In this document: in pieces, positions 26,111 through 38,729 of the stretch
Position numbering within the stretch: the stretch's first letter is position 1
Layout of the letters: each line of letters begins with the position of its first letter
DNA from: Ailurus styani
Lineage: Eukaryota > Chordata > Mammalia > Carnivora > Ailuridae
Reading direction: 5' to 3'
DNA: 64,000 nt
Assembly (NCBI GenBank): GCA_002007465.1
Contig: LNAC01000031.1
Span: 7,290,069-7,354,068, forward strand
The notes under the pieces: generated by a model
The model's database searches: none
Told to the model about the DNA's origin: nothing
Seen by the model: only the letters and a program-made list of their open reading frames with translations
Made by a program: the position numbers and the translations under genes

Positions 26111-26448
26111 AGCCCTATATTAACATTTCTTTCCCTAAATTCTTCAGTGCACTTAGAAGAAAACTTCCATCTCAATAAAACATATATCTTGTTTTCACTA
26201 TAATGTTCTATAACAGTAACAACTTTCTTTCCCAAAGCTTTGCCTTCTGTATGTACTTTACTATAGATGTTTACAGGTGATCATTAAGTATCTGACTTAC
26301 CAAGGCTTTCCTTGGACTCTGTGTGTTCTCTTCACCAATAAAAATAGAAACATCTGTAACTTCAGTCTTACCAGATATGAGGCCAAGTCCAGATGTCTTA
26401 GAGTCAATTCTGAAAATTTACTCCGAAGGTTCTGCTCTTCTAGAATAT

Positions 26449-26766
26449 TACTGTCCAATAGAAATAGAATGAAAACCACAAATGCAAGCTACTTCTGTAC
26501 TGTTAAAATACTTAGTAGCCACTTTAAAAATGTTTAAGAAAGCAAAATTTTAATAATTTATTTAAATCAGTATATCCAAAATACTATCATTTCCACATGT
26601 AGTCAGTATAAAAATTAGTAATAAGATATTCTCCTTACTTTTTTCTTACTACCTTTGAAATTTTGTGCGTATTTTACAGATACAGAACATCTCAATTTTG
26701 ACTAACCATACTTTAGGTTGCTCAATAACCACATGTGGCTAGTAGCTACTCTTTTGGATGGCACAT
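26449..26766. mobile_element. hAT-like non-autonomous DNA transposon
   Basis: Starts 'actgtccaatagaaatagaa' and ends 'ctactcttttggatggcaca'. The ends are diverged inverted repeats of the 'ctgtccaatag' type, with the typical interior 'caatatatccaaaata'-like and 'aaccacatgtggctagtagc' phrases. I recognise the family pattern but do not trust my memory for its exact name. It encodes nothing. Confidence 0.65.
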
Positions 26767-28185
26767 GCCTAGAAGTTTTTATTAGCAGTCAGGGTTTTAT
26801 TGAAGAAGCAAAACAACATTAGTGACACACAGTAAGGGGTTTCATACATATAAGGACTAGAAGTTACACAATTATGAAAATTGGAAGAGGCATCCTTGCA
26901 AGGCTGTTGTCTCTGCATCTGATACTGAGAGTGAAGACATTTGCTATTAGCCATTAAGCATCAGTCAGACCAGCAGCAGATGAATGGGAGTCAACATCAT
27001 TGTCTCTGTATCTCGTGCAGGGGAACCATGTGGGAGCAGCTGTTGCCCTTTACCACAGACCTGCACCTTCACCTGGCCCAGGGATGTAAGAAGCACGAAA
27101 GATGCTGCCATGTCACCAAAGTGAGACCTCAGATCGGTGAGTGTGAGAGTGACATTCCACAAGACATGGTATTCTACACTAATCTGGGGAGGGTTAATAA
27201 CAACAACAACAAAAAAATGTGACCACTGCTTTACTTTGCCCTTCCAAACTCAGACAAATTTCCTTTGTAGCCCGTATGAATCTAGAGCCATATAGGATAG
27301 GGGATTTTAAGAAAACGTTTCCAGCCTAAGGTGAGACAGTAATAAGCCACTACAACTAAGTTACATTTTAAAATGTAAAAAGAACCACAAATTAAGAAAT
27401 AAAACCTACATGAAATATCACAGGAAAGATGAATATCCATAGTTTGTAAAGGCCTCTCACCAGTCATTTACATAACAATAGTAATCACCAGTGAGTAAAT
27501 TGAACATTGGTCATTCTCCAAAGATATAAGTAAGCTATAAAAGGTCACAAAATAGAGTCTCATTTCTAAGAAAAAATAATGTGAATAAAAATATATAGCT
27601 AGCAATTGGGTGTTTTTTATAGTCAGAGTGCCGAGAACATGCTATCATACATTGCTGAGTGGCATAAAAATTGATGTAAACTTACCGAAGTGTAATTTTG
27701 TAAAATGCCTCATAGCTTTAAAATGTTTGTAGTCTGTATTGTAGTAATTCCACTCATATTTTTTATTCACATTTTAAAATGGGTAAGTTTTCTAAATATC
27801 CAAAATAAAATAATAATCACATAAGATACTCTTAGAAATTATAAACATGATGAAAGCCAGATACATCACTACATGTAAAGTCACTACATGGTCGTAATTT
27901 TTAAAGTAAATATTAAAATGGAATATTTCTCCAATTAGAAAAAATAATCTTGGAAAGAAATATTTTAAGATGTTAATAGGTACTAGTAGTTTATTTTTAA
28001 TTGTTATATTTTCCTCTCTTTTTTTTAACATTTTTGAAATTTATGATCATTAAATTCTAAAAACTTATCAACATCTGTAAAATGTTTACATTGACATAAT
28101 GGTATTTTTCGAAACTGTTTGATATACTTCATATATAACATTTTTTTAAAATAATGGATCAGAGGTAATGATTTAGTGGATACTA
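26767..28185. other. Non-coding DNA without a gene
   Basis: No recognised gene. 26770-27200 has overlapping open frames on both strands (26941-27222 plus, 26965-27162 minus) and a slightly higher GC content; it may be an old LTR but I could not identify one. The remainder is AT-rich. Confidence 0.45.
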
Positions 28186-28189
28186 TAAG

Positions 28190-29035
28190 TTTTCTGCAAG
28201 TGTTTGTACCAGTTTACACTTCTACCAGCATTTTATGAGCATTCCACTTGCTCTCCGTACTTGGTATTAAGTCCTTTAGCCATTCTCCTGGGTGTATATT
28301 GGTAGATCATGGATATTAATTTTTACTTCTTGGAGAACTAATTCAGTTGGTGCAAAAGTTGATGCACCTTTTAATATGCATCCTGGAAACTTGAATCTCC
28401 TATTTTTCATGTCTTGTGTTTATTTTTATCATTATCTGTCCTTTCTTACTGGAGGTGTTCTTTATGTGTGGGATGCAAGTCCTAGCTCGTGTTTATGTAG
28501 TGCAAAAACTTTCTCCACTCTAAACCTGGCATTTGCATTTGCTGGTTTATTTGTTTTGTAATGAAAATGACATCTTAATTTTCGTGCAGTTCAACTTACT
28601 AAGCTTCTCCTTTAGGGTTACTGCTTTTCATGGTTAAGTGTTCTATTTAAGAAAAGTCTCTGGTTCCTCCAAGGTCATGAAGATTTTTTTGTGTGTTATC
28701 TTTTAGAAGTTTTATTGTTGGACTTTTCACATTTAAATCTGTGGTCCATCTGCCTTGACTGTTGTGTATTCTGTGAGGTAGAGTTTAACATGTACTTCCT
28801 TTTCTCCTAAACAGAAATTTTAATTAAGCATCATTTATCTTGCAGACTGTTTCATGGTGGTAGTAATTTTGCTTTGACTTAGATATTTTGTACATGTGGA
28901 TCTAAATCTAGACACTTAGTTCTACTGCACTGTTGTCTTTGCCTATTGTGTGTCTATATCACATTGTTTTGAATATTGTAGCCTCATAGTCTTTACATCT
29001 ACTAGTATACATCTTTTAACTGAGTTCTTCAATTT
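28190..29035 (-). mobile_element. Old L1/HAL1-like ORF2 fragment
   Basis: Decayed reverse-orientation L1 ORF2 text, for example 'ccaaggtcatgaagat' near 28670 followed by a 'ttttagaagttttattgttg' phrase, in the same orientation as the L1 segments elsewhere in the window. Very diverged, with no useful open frame. Confidence 0.6.
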
Positions 29036-29223
29036 TTTTTTCAGTTGATATGTAACTGACATATTAGTTTCAGGTGTACAACATAATGGTAGGATGCATG
29101 TACATATTACAAAAGGATCACCACCATAAATCTAATTAATATCCATTACCATACAGTTGGAATTTTTTTTCTAGTAAAGAGAACTTTTAAGATCTCTCTT
29201 AGCAACTTTCAAATATATAATAC

Positions 29224-29417
29224 TTTTTTTTAAAGTTTTAATTTACTCATTTGAGAGAGAGGGAGAGAGACAGAATATGCAAACAAGGGGAGAGGGAGAA
29301 GCAGGCTTCCTGCTGAGCCAGTCAAGAGCCTGTTGTGGGGCTTGATCCCAGGACCTGCAGATCAAGACCTAAGTCAAAGGCAGATGTCTAACCTTCTGAG
29401 CCATCCAGGCGCCCTGC
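29224..29417 (-). mobile_element. Can-SINE, older, inserted in L1
   Basis: A diverged reverse-orientation SINE ending 'gagccatccaggcgccc', with the short duplication atataatac at 29215-29223 and 29418-29426. Its higher divergence suggests an older subfamily than the copies at 3.0, 5.8 and 32.7 kb. The L1 3' UTR text resumes beyond it. Confidence 0.88.
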
Positions 29418-29895
29418 ATATAATACATTATTATTAACTATAGTTACCATGCTGAACATTATATTATAACCTGAAGTTTGTACCTGTTGAACAGATTCAC
29501 CCATTTTGCCCATGCTCTCCCCACCACCACCTGCCCCTGGCAACCACTTAACTGTCCTTTGCATCTATAAGTCACTTTAGTGGTGGTGTTACTGTTCTTT
29601 AGATTCCACATGTAAGTGAGACAATACAGTTTTGTTTTTTCTCTTTCTGACTTCTTTCACTTAGCATAGTGCCCTCACGGTCTATCCATGGTGCCACAAA
29701 TGTCATAATTGCTTTGCTTTATAGTGGCTGAATAATACTCATCTGTGTGTATATGTGTGCATGTGTATGTGTGAACGTGCATACATATGTGCCACTTTTT
29801 TTATTCATCTATCATTGGACACTTAGGTTGTTTTCAAGTCATGGCTATTGTAAATAATGCTGCAATGAGTATGGGAATGCATATATCCTTTTGAC

Positions 29896-30174
29896 TTATC
29901 TTTTTGTTCCATTTGGATAAATACCCAAAACTCCTGGATCATACAGTAATTCCATTTTTAGTTTTTTGAGGATCCTCTGTGCTGTTTTCCCCAGTGGCTG
30001 TACCAATTCCCCATCAATACTGCAAGTGTTTACTTTTGTCCACATCCTCTCTAATGTTTTTCTTATCTTTTTGATGATAGCAAATCTAAAAAGAGTGAGG
30101 TGGTATCTCATAGTGTGTCTGATTTGTATTTCCTTGATACAAGGCGAGCACTTTTTCATGTACCTCTTGGTCAT
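29896..30174 (-). pseudogene. L1 ORF2 C-terminal remnant
   Basis: The 92-residue peptide retains [20 protein letters not shown], then [20 protein letters not shown] and LGIYPNGTK. These match the conserved C-terminal stretch of L1 ORF2p ('MRYHxTPVRMAIIKK', 'LVQPLWKTVWRFLKKLKIELPYDPAIPLLGIYP'). It is cut off from the reverse transcriptase. Confidence 0.93.
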
Positions 30175-30660
30175 CTGTATATCTTCTTTGGAAAAACTGT
30201 CTATTCAGATCATTTGCTCATCTTTTAATCAGATTGTTAGTTTTTGCTGTGAGTTGTGGGAGTGCTTTCATATATTTTGGGTATTAACCCCTTATCAGAT
30301 ATAGAATTTGTAAATATTTTCTCCTATTTGATAGCTTTCTTTTTCATTTTCTTATGGTTTCCTTTATTGTGCAGAAAAAGCTTTTGAGATTGAGAAAGTC
30401 CCACTTTTAAATTTTTGCTCTTAATGGCTTTGCTTTCAATGTCAACTCTAAAAAAATCATCACCAAGACCAATGTCAAGGAGCTTACAACCTATGTTTGC
30501 TTTTAGGGGCTGTATGGTTTCAGGTCTTTTGCTCAAGTTTTTAATCCACTTTTAGTTTATTTTTGTGTACAATGTAAATTTACCAGCACTTCCGACAGTT
30601 AATGGATTGATCCCTTAATTCATATTAAAATTTTCATAGAAATTAGAATATTTGTCCATG

Positions 30661-32654
30661 TTTCCCCTTTACTGATTGCTGATTCTTTTTTTAAATGAAA
30701 TTGCAGTTAAAATATGTGAAAAAAATTGAGTCGAGCTCCCCAACTTCACAACATAAGAAGTATATGTCATTTAACTTTTAGTGAGAAACAGAGAGGAGGG
30801 AAGAATTGCTTTCAGTTTACAAGTAAGTAGTCAAAAGTCCTGTAAAGTCTGAAATAAATGGCTTAATAAGAGTGAGTATACCAATAAGTTGAGTGATTTT
30901 AAGTAACATAGAAAGCACACAGAAATGGAAAGTTATGAATATAGAGGAACATACTATTTTGAACTTCTGTATCAATTTGTTCACACTCTTGCCTCTATAG
31001 TCTATCACCATGCTATTTTATCATAGTCCAAATGTGGGGTTTATCTCACAAGATAATCTTGTTATAGACAATCTAGTTATTGAATGTCTTCAACAAAGAA
31101 CAGTTTTGTTAATAGCTTTTTGTGTCACTTTAAATCCATCTAATATCTGGAACTCCATTAGATATATCTTACAGAAATCTCTCCTTCTTCAAACTGATAG
31201 TGATTACTTTGTCTAGAAGTCATGGTGTTTTACAAAACAAAACAAAAATACCAAAAAACTCCGTCTGAACCAAAAACCAAAACAAACTTGCTTACCTAGT
31301 AGAATTTCTCAATTGTATTCTTTTATTTTTCCTTAAAAAGAAAAAAAAAGTAAAACAAGGATTTGATTGACTGAGGATTTATTCCAACAGTCGATGTCTT
31401 TCTCACTTAGAAGCACATAGAGGCCATTTTTGTAACATTTCTTGAGCAATATTATCCTTTATATCAGACTTGCTATAAAAAGATAAGTGTTTTCAAAGCA
31501 TTTTCTGTATATAAACTTAAATGCTGCTTACTGTCATCACCCCAATGTGTTTTCCACCTGAAATAAAAAGGTAATTCTAAGCTGTTTCATAGAAGGGAAA
31601 TACCTATATTTAATACCATAGGAGAACTTAAAATTTCATCTTTCAGATAATCTGAAAGACAAACTACAGTTCCACAAGGAATACTTCCCCAGGTAAGTTT
31701 ACTTACTGTCAGGATAAATGGTGTGTTTGAAGGAAAGGGGAATAGCAGGTGTGAATGTGGAAACTGTGAGCTTGATTGTGTGTCAGGGATCAAAGGAGGG
31801 TCTAGTATACAGTTAGTATACAGCAGGGGCAATTAGTTCAAGTTCAGATAGAGAATGAAAAAGAAGCACAGAATAAAACACTTGCAATAAGTAGAGAGTT
31901 TCAAAAAAGCACTATGTGTGACACTCAACACAATGATGCTGGGTCTATTTGGAGTAAGAACTCAGGTTGCTGACATTTCCAGATGCTTCCTTCTTGCTCT
32001 GTGCTCCTGAAGCACATTGAGTGTGTAGGTGTTGGTTCATTTATCTTAGTGTTTTTGTTCATGGTCAGCTGAAAGAGTCAGACATGAGACCTAGTAATTT
32101 TGGTGGAACTGTATTCTTTGTCTCTGTATCCTTAGCACTAACCATTAGTTGTGTAGTCTAATTCTTAATATTTTTTGTTTAAATCGATTTTTCTTTATTT
32201 TAAATAATATCTGACTTGAAACTCTGAGACTTTTTTTCCTACTCTCCTTGAAAGATTGGAGAGATGTGACTGGAGGCATATTGGAAGAGAAAGATATGAT
32301 TTTTTTTGAGAAAGATATGATTTTAATTAAGGTTACCAATCTGACTTTTGTCTACCTGAGTAATGGATAACTGGTAAGGATGAGAGCTGAACTATTAAGG
32401 CAAAGAGAAGGAATTTGGAGGCTTATTAGAGAGGAGATAAAGCATATGATAATACAGAGGAATTTGGGGAGAATAGGAAATTCTAAGGGAAATTTAAGTT
32501 TCTTTGATGTGGTATATAGTGTAAATATTCTTGTCTATTGCTGTAAGGAACATTCAGTAAAACATCTAATTCTTTATTGATACATTTCAAAACTGGAATT
32601 ATTTTAGAAGCTTCATCCAAGTACCAAATCTTGAGTCAAGATGGGTTTTGGATT
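30661..32654. other. Non-coding DNA without a gene
   Basis: AT-rich, no recognisable gene. A short imperfect tandem repeat of gagaaagatatgatttt lies at about 32286-32326. Open frames here are under 85 codons and have no domain. Confidence 0.55.
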
Positions 32655-32670
32655 AAGAATAGAAGCAATC

Positions 32671-32865
32671 TGGGTGCCTGGGGGGCTCAGTGGGTTAAAG
32701 CCTCTGCCTTTGGCTCAGGTCATGATCTCAGGGTCCTGGGATCGAGGCCCACATCGGGCTCTCTGCTCGGCAGAGAGCCTGCTTCCTCCCCTCTCACTGC
32801 CTGCCTCTCTGCCTACTTGTGATCTCTCTCTCTGTCAAATAAATAAATAAAATCTTAAAAAAAAA
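32671..32865 (+). mobile_element. Can-SINE, complete, young
   Basis: Full head-to-tail Can-SINE with a perfect 16-bp target-site duplication aagaatagaagcaatc at 32655-32670 and 32866-32881. Tail is caaataaataaataaaatct plus an A-run. The tight duplication indicates a recent insertion. The open frames across it are not genes. Confidence 0.97.
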
Positions 32866-32989
32866 AAGAATAGAAGCAATCCACAGGAACACTGTTAAAA
32901 CAAGTTCATAAAGAGTAAGTAAAATAGCTCCTTAGTGAGATTGACAATAGAAAAAATATATAATCATAGAAACTATTCCTAAGTTTTTG

Positions 32990-33095
32990 TGGTAGTTAAC
33001 ATTTATTTAATACCTATTATTTATTAGTCATATCTTAATACATTTTTAATGCGTTATTTCACTTAATCCACACAATAGGCCATTGTGATTTTTAG
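32990..33095 (-). mobile_element. MIR fragment
   Basis: 'gttaacatttatttaatacc' to 'cttaatccacacaataggcc' is the reverse complement of a MIR 3' half. Short and diverged. Confidence 0.6.
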
Positions 33096-33420
33096 GTACA
33101 GTAATGGCCCCCCAATGAGACATAGCATTCTCTTTTGTAGTCCCTTCCAATAATTGACTGTAGCTTTGGTAGTGTGACTTACTTGAACAGTATGAAATTA
33201 GCATGGGGGATAGAAGTAGAGACTTGAAAAGCACTTGGACATTGGAGCTTGCACTCTTAGAGTGCTGATATTATCACAAAGTGAAGAAGCCTGGTCTAAT
33301 CTCCTTAAAAAAGAAAGACTCTGAGGGGAATAAAGATGAGCAGTCCTAGCTTAGTCCAGTTTGGATCCAACTCAACATCTGAAAGCAATGTCATGGGTAA
33401 CCACAAGCACTACCAGTAGG
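33096..33420. other. Unassigned repeat-like sequence, possibly an old LTR
   Basis: The 'gtagtcccttccaataattg' and 'tggtagtgtgacttacttga' wording resembles diverged MaLR/ERVL LTR text, like that at 12.3 kb. No ends found. Confidence 0.3.
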
Positions 33421-33739
33421 GTTTAATCTACGAATTGTGAAAAACAATAAACTGCTTCAAGTTCTGAGGAAATGGGTGGTCCCTTACAAAAACTTGTCAC
33501 GTAACATTTGCTTGGAATGAGATAAAGGCTGCAAAGGAACAAGCTCACTGTTAATGGAGGTTGACAACCCAGTAGGTAGACTGCTCTTGGAAGTTGGAGA
33601 GATTGATGACCCATAATTTATAGTAAAACAATTGGAAAAATTATTAACTGCTTTTAAGATAGCGATCTGGCAAAGCAGATTTCCACATATGATGCTAAAA
33701 ATGCCAGTTGATTCTCAAAGCTGCTGTGGAATAACTGAT

Positions 33740-33860
33740 AAAAACTTAGAGGTAAATATGATTATTGTTACCAAATTATAGATGAAGAAATAAAGCCTAA
33801 ACAGACATGCTTGCTCAAGGTCAGTACAATGCGATTTGTTACAGGGAAGATTTGAATATA
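33740..33860 (-). mobile_element. MIR fragment
   Basis: 'gattattgttaccaaattat', 'agatgaagaaataaagccta' and 'gctcaaggtcagtacaatg' track the reverse complement of a MIR core (…ccattttacagatgaggaaactgaggc…). About 120 bp. Confidence 0.7.
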
Positions 33861-35657
33861 TTGGTTTATTGGTATTCATCACAGAGTCTATTCAAGTGGG
33901 GATTTATTTATAATATTATGACATAATTATACGTGGTTAAAATACTTCATGAATCATGAATCATAAAGGTAGTATGGTGGCACATTTTCTACATAATGGA
34001 AGTACAAAAAGTTCAATATTTCTCACATATTGTAAAATATATTCTGTGGTATCCACAATGGTTCATATTACTTCGCCTAGTTCTTAGAATAAATACTCCT
34101 TAAAAAATTATTCTTGACACATGCAAGTCAAAAAACTTTAGTCTTAAATTTAATAACTGGTCTTAAATTTTCTCTAGTCTTTTATTCAACCAACATGGAC
34201 ATTGCTCAGGCCCTTCTAAGTCACTTTTAGTCTGTGGTCTAGCAATAACTACTTAAAAGTCCTCTTTCCGCTCATGTCTTCCCTTGATAGTTCATTCCCT
34301 TTGTTGAATGTCTTTAGATGAACACCTGAAAATACCATTTTTTAGGTCACATTTATACTGAGATATTTTCAATAGTTTCTCTCTGGCCAAATTTATTCTG
34401 AAACTGTATCTCCCCTCAACTTATACTTCTTCTTTTACTCTTTCAAATTATCTCTATTTATTTGCCCAGTTGGTCTAATCAAATTTCTTTCGACATATTT
34501 GTCATCTCCTTATTTATGTATATTGTGTTCTTTCACCTAGAATGTTCTTCTATATCCTTTATTAAGTCTTACCAGCATTATTGCCTGCTGGCATTCAAAG
34601 GAATACTTGAGATAAAAATTTGGATTTATTTTTTTAAGAATTCCACCTACATCCAACTGATTGTGTCTTCCTGGCCACTGCTTTGAAATTATTACTTTTG
34701 TCGTATTCATGGTGATGGCTGGCACCTTCCCAAGATACTGTACAAATTGCTCAAATCCCAGGGGAGAAAAAGAAAAATCCTTGTCTTCAGTGTTCAGTCA
34801 GTAGACAGACATGGTATAACATGAATTCTGAAACAATTCAGGTAAAAAAAAAAAGGAAATTTTTGTTAATAAAAGGCTTGCTTCTGGTCTTCTCTGATTA
34901 TACTGCAACAGATACTTAGATGCATATTATAATTTCCATCTTCCAACATTTGGATTTTAAAGCTATGTAATCCAAACATTCTGACTTTTTTTTTAATTTG
35001 ACATTGATGAGATATAGTCACACATTATTTAGGACCTTAAATGTATTAAGTGGTTATGGCTGGTTTAATGGTGAGGTAAAATTGTTAACACCACTGAGAT
35101 GAGTCACAGACGAATCTAACTTGGCATTGTTATAAATATAGCTCCACCAGAAAAAGAAGTTTGTTCAAGATGAAATGGAAAGGGTAAATATTCCTAAAAC
35201 ATTTTTATGTTAAAAATAGTTACTAAAACTTTGAAAATATCAGATTCATAGTGATATCTTGTTTTTCATAACAAAATATTAACTAAAAATCAAAGCAAGT
35301 TTGAGTCCAGAAACTACATCTTCCAGTTAATTTTATAATTTGAGATGACATCATTCTGAAGAATATCATTTTTTACTTACAAGACAATTTTGATAATAGA
35401 TTTCTATTCTAATTGTTCATTTACTTCATATCAAAGCAAGGGTAATGAGAAAAGTCTTGTGGTAATGATAGTAATGAATTTGCCTGCTTAATTACTGTCA
35501 CAGGTATAAAATTAGCAAATATATTCTTTACTATTTTTAATGTCATTGTTGAGGACGGAAAGGCAAGGAAGTGGGGAGGGCAGTTACTTAAAGGCAGGAG
35601 CCTCAGACAGGGAAAAACAATTCTTTTAAAATATGTCATCACCTAATAATTGCTTCC
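33861..35657. other. Non-coding DNA without a gene
   Basis: AT-rich DNA. No domain-bearing open frame. Some of 34.2-34.7 kb is faintly L2-like but not callable. Confidence 0.5.
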
Positions 35658-36040
35658 TGTTATGGACTGAATGTCTTTGTCCTTCCTCCACAATTCATAT
35701 GTTGAAGCCTAAACCTCAGTGTGTTAGTATTTCAAGATGGGGTCTTTGGGGTACTTGGATTTAGTTGAGGTCACAGGTAATTGGATTTAGTTGGGGCCCT
35801 TACAGTAGAATTAGTGCTCTTAAAAGAAAAGACCAGACAACTAGGTATCTTTTTTTCAGGTGTGAGGATGTAACAAGAATTTGGTCATCTTCAAGCCCAG
35901 AACAGGGCTGTCACCAAAAACCAAATCACTAAGCACCTTGATCTTGGACTTCCCACCTCTAGAACTGTCCAGTATGTGTCTATTGTTTAAGTCATCTAGT
36001 TTATGGAATTTTGTTATAGCAGCCTGAGCTACATAATGTA
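35658..36040 (+). mobile_element. MLT1A-like (MaLR, ERVL-related) solo LTR
   Basis: Starts tgttatggactgaatgtctt and carries 'cacaattcatatgttgaagc', 'accttgatcttggacttccc', 'agaactgtcc', 'ttgtttaagtcatctagttt' and 'ttttgttatagcagcctgag' in the order of the MLT1A family. It is an LTR only: no internal coding region lies beside it. A second, reverse copy of the same family is at 53.0 kb. Confidence 0.88.
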
Positions 36041-36434
36041 CCTCTTAAGGATCATACTTTAATAATAACAAACCATTGGTCATCTTCAGTCAATCAGTGG
36101 AACATGATGGCATAGCACGTAAATTACCAATAGGTATAGTTGACAGGTTTATTAAAAAAAGATCATTGTGTTCCATGAAAAGGAAAGGAGTCTGTATCTT
36201 TCATATTCTGGCCCTACCACAATCTTTCTCAAAAAGATATTGGGAGTGAATGAATAATGAAAGAATGCTATTTCTGATACTGCATATAGTATCTAGTACA
36301 AATAAAAATGACTGCCTATAAAATAATTAGAAAATTCAAGAATTTTTTATGTTGCAAAATAATGACTGATAAATGTTGCCTTCATTGCTTACCAATTTAG
36401 GAGGCCACAGTATTCACTTTAATATCCACAAATG
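36041..36434. other. Non-coding DNA without a gene
   Basis: Nothing recognisable between the LTR and the microsatellite. Confidence 0.6.
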
Positions 36435-36474
36435 AGTGTGTGTGTGTGTGTGTGTGTCTGTCTGTCTGTCTGTC
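36435..36474. repeat. Compound (GT)n(CTGT)n microsatellite
   Basis: About eleven GT units followed by CTGT units. Compound, probably length-variable. Confidence 0.95.
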
Positions 36475-36699
36475 AGTCTAAATGTCAGTGGCTTAATAGA
36501 GAACTCTTTGTTACTTGTACCAATTTGGTACATGTATACATTTCATAGATTATTACCATTATCTAAAGTCTGTTTTCCCTTTTTTCTTGTATCTCCTGCT
36601 GCAGATAACCAAAAAACACCATTTAGAGAGAATATGGGAGATGCCTGATAATTATATTTAGCATGTAGTTGCAAACACTGTTTAAAAGTAGGGACACTT

Positions 36700-37340
36700 T
36701 TTAAATGTTGAACCTTTTTGAACTATTAATATAGATATGGAAAAGTTCACAAACAATAAGGGTACATCTTGACGAATTTTAACCCAACAAATAGGCAAAC
36801 CTAACATGTAACCAGCATCCATATAAAGAAACAGGTTATTACCAGAATTCCTGGGATTGCCTCATTCCCAACCCATTATGACTAGGTTTGAACTTCAGGT
36901 GAACAGAATCATGGAATATAATCTGGTTTCTTTGCCTCAGCATTTTTTGTGAGATTTGGCTATGTGTTACACATAGCTGCAGTTTCTTGACTTTTGTTGC
37001 CATATAGTATTTCACTGGATTAAGAAATACATAGTTCAGTCTATCCATTGTAGTGTTAATCAACACTTAGGTGGTTTTTATTTTATCTATATTAAAAAGT
37101 TGTATACACCACTATTCATATTTTGTGTATATATTTTGTGTATATATTTTGTGTACATATTTAGGCTTTTATGATTGCTCGTGTGATTTTACATGTCCTT
37201 TTGGAAAGGTATAATGGTGTATCTTTGGGAGAGGGGTTGTTCATAAGGTACATGCATAATCATCTTTAGTAAGCTTCATCAAAAATGTCCAAAGTGATTG
37301 GCCCATTCACTCCTACCAGCAGAACAGAAGGGACTGGGTT
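36700..37340 (-). mobile_element. Old L1M 3'-end fragment
   Basis: Reverse-orientation L1 text: 'gttgccatatagtatttcac', 'tccattgtagtgttaatcaa', then 'agtgattggcccattcactc' and 'ctaccagcaga', the usual order of the 3' UTR and ORF2 end. A 13-bp unit ttttgtgtatata is repeated about three times at 37122-37160 within it. Confidence 0.72.
37122..37160. repeat. Small tandem repeat, 13-bp unit x3
   Basis: Three imperfect copies of ttttgtgtatata in an old L1 fragment. Confidence 0.85.
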
Positions 37341-37849
37341 AAAGTAGAAGTTGGGTATTTTATGTAAACTCTAATTTTGATCTGTAAATCTGCCCAATGA
37401 CATACATTCCTATTTTTCCCCTCTCAGTCGTAAGTTAGAAAAGTGCAAATGAGTAGATGTGCGTAAAGGATGGATAGTTTACACTTTATTAAATTCTGAA
37501 AACTGTTTATCAGAAATATATTTCTATTTATATACAAATTTTTATTTGTGTACAATATATTTCCAAATTATTAAGCTGTTTACTAATTTTAATGATTTGA
37601 TTAAAACAGAATAGATCTAATGAATTATTCAAGACAATAACAAAATGGTTATCTTAATTCTATTTATTTCTTCTCTATGAGATAATGTACACACACCTTT
37701 ATCTGGAGCCTGAGCACTCACCAAGTAAATAAGAGTCATTTTTAGTGTTCTCCTAAAAACCTCCATAGGAGGAAAAAAAATACATATTCATAAACAAACA
37801 AAATTAGAAGTCAGTGTTCTGAAAAAGGAGTGCTTGAAAAACACCATGA

Positions 37850-38640
37850 TTTTAAGCTTTACAGAACATATCATTGTACTCAGTGTAGGAGGTGAAGACA
37901 AGAGGCAATTTATTCTGCAGCTGGCTTCGAAATAAACACAGCAAAGAAAGATAAGGAGTGAAAAAGGGATAAATCCGCCGGTAGCAAACTTGATGGACAG
38001 ACAGGCTGCCATTAACAATGCTGTTGCCTTTGTAAGTACAGAGTGATGTGGAGATACCCTGGCATTTATACTGTAGACATGGTCCTTGAAGATTTTACAC
38101 CTCCAATTCCTTAGAATTATCAGCTATCTCCAGCCTGTCAGTCATCCGAGCAATCTTAGATTTTTAGCTTGCAGGCCAGGCAGATTATTGACAAAGCAAT
38201 CCAGGGTGATATAACACACCCTGACAAACAACAGTGAGGGGATTGTGTTTACCACTTTCACTGCACCAATTCGGCTAAATTAATTCTTAACACTGAAAGT
38301 AAACTTTCTCTTGATAACCATTCACTCCCTACCACTGCTGTTTTGCTACCTAGCACGAGCTCCAGTGGAGGTGGAATAGTGCCTTGATGCAAGCAATTTA
38401 ATCTGGTGGGGACTAATAGAAGCAAAGAAGGTATCTGTCTCCACAGCGAGACAGCTAATGAGGGCATCTGTAAATAAAAATCTCGATGTGAGACTTGAAA
38501 TAAGGATTTAACTTAAGTATACAAAGGGGGAGATTTCTGAATTAGGTCTGCCACTCTATCCTTAACTCACCCCTCTGTAGAAATTGAACTCATGCAACTC
38601 TTCGATTATGTCTCCAGTCTAAAATGCAAAGATAACAAAA
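37850..38640. other. Candidate conserved non-coding block / enhancer (unproven)
   Basis: About 800 bp with no transposon, balanced composition and few homopolymers, unlike its surroundings. It holds TGTTTAC (forkhead-type) at 38246-38252 and an AATTAATT homeodomain-type core near 38277-38285. A second AT-rich TTAATTAATTT stretch lies just downstream at about 38718-38728. The 70- to 76-codon open frames are not convincing. This appearance is typical of distal regulatory DNA but is not proof. Confidence 0.35.
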
Positions 38641-38729
38641 CAATAACTAAAGAACAAAGACAAAGAAGCAAAAGGTTTAACAAAATTTATCCCAGGCAGT
38701 TTTTTTAATTGTATTTAATTAATTTAATT

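Larger units (their letters stand above)
29036..30660 (-). mobile_element. L1M-type fragment: 3' UTR and ORF2 C-terminal part
   Basis: 3' UTR at the left ('caggtgtacaacataatg', 'caaccacttaactgtccttt') followed rightwards by the reverse complement of the ORF2 end. It is split by the SINE at 29224-29417. The element is 5'-truncated: only about the last third of ORF2 is present, ending before about 30660. Confidence 0.85.
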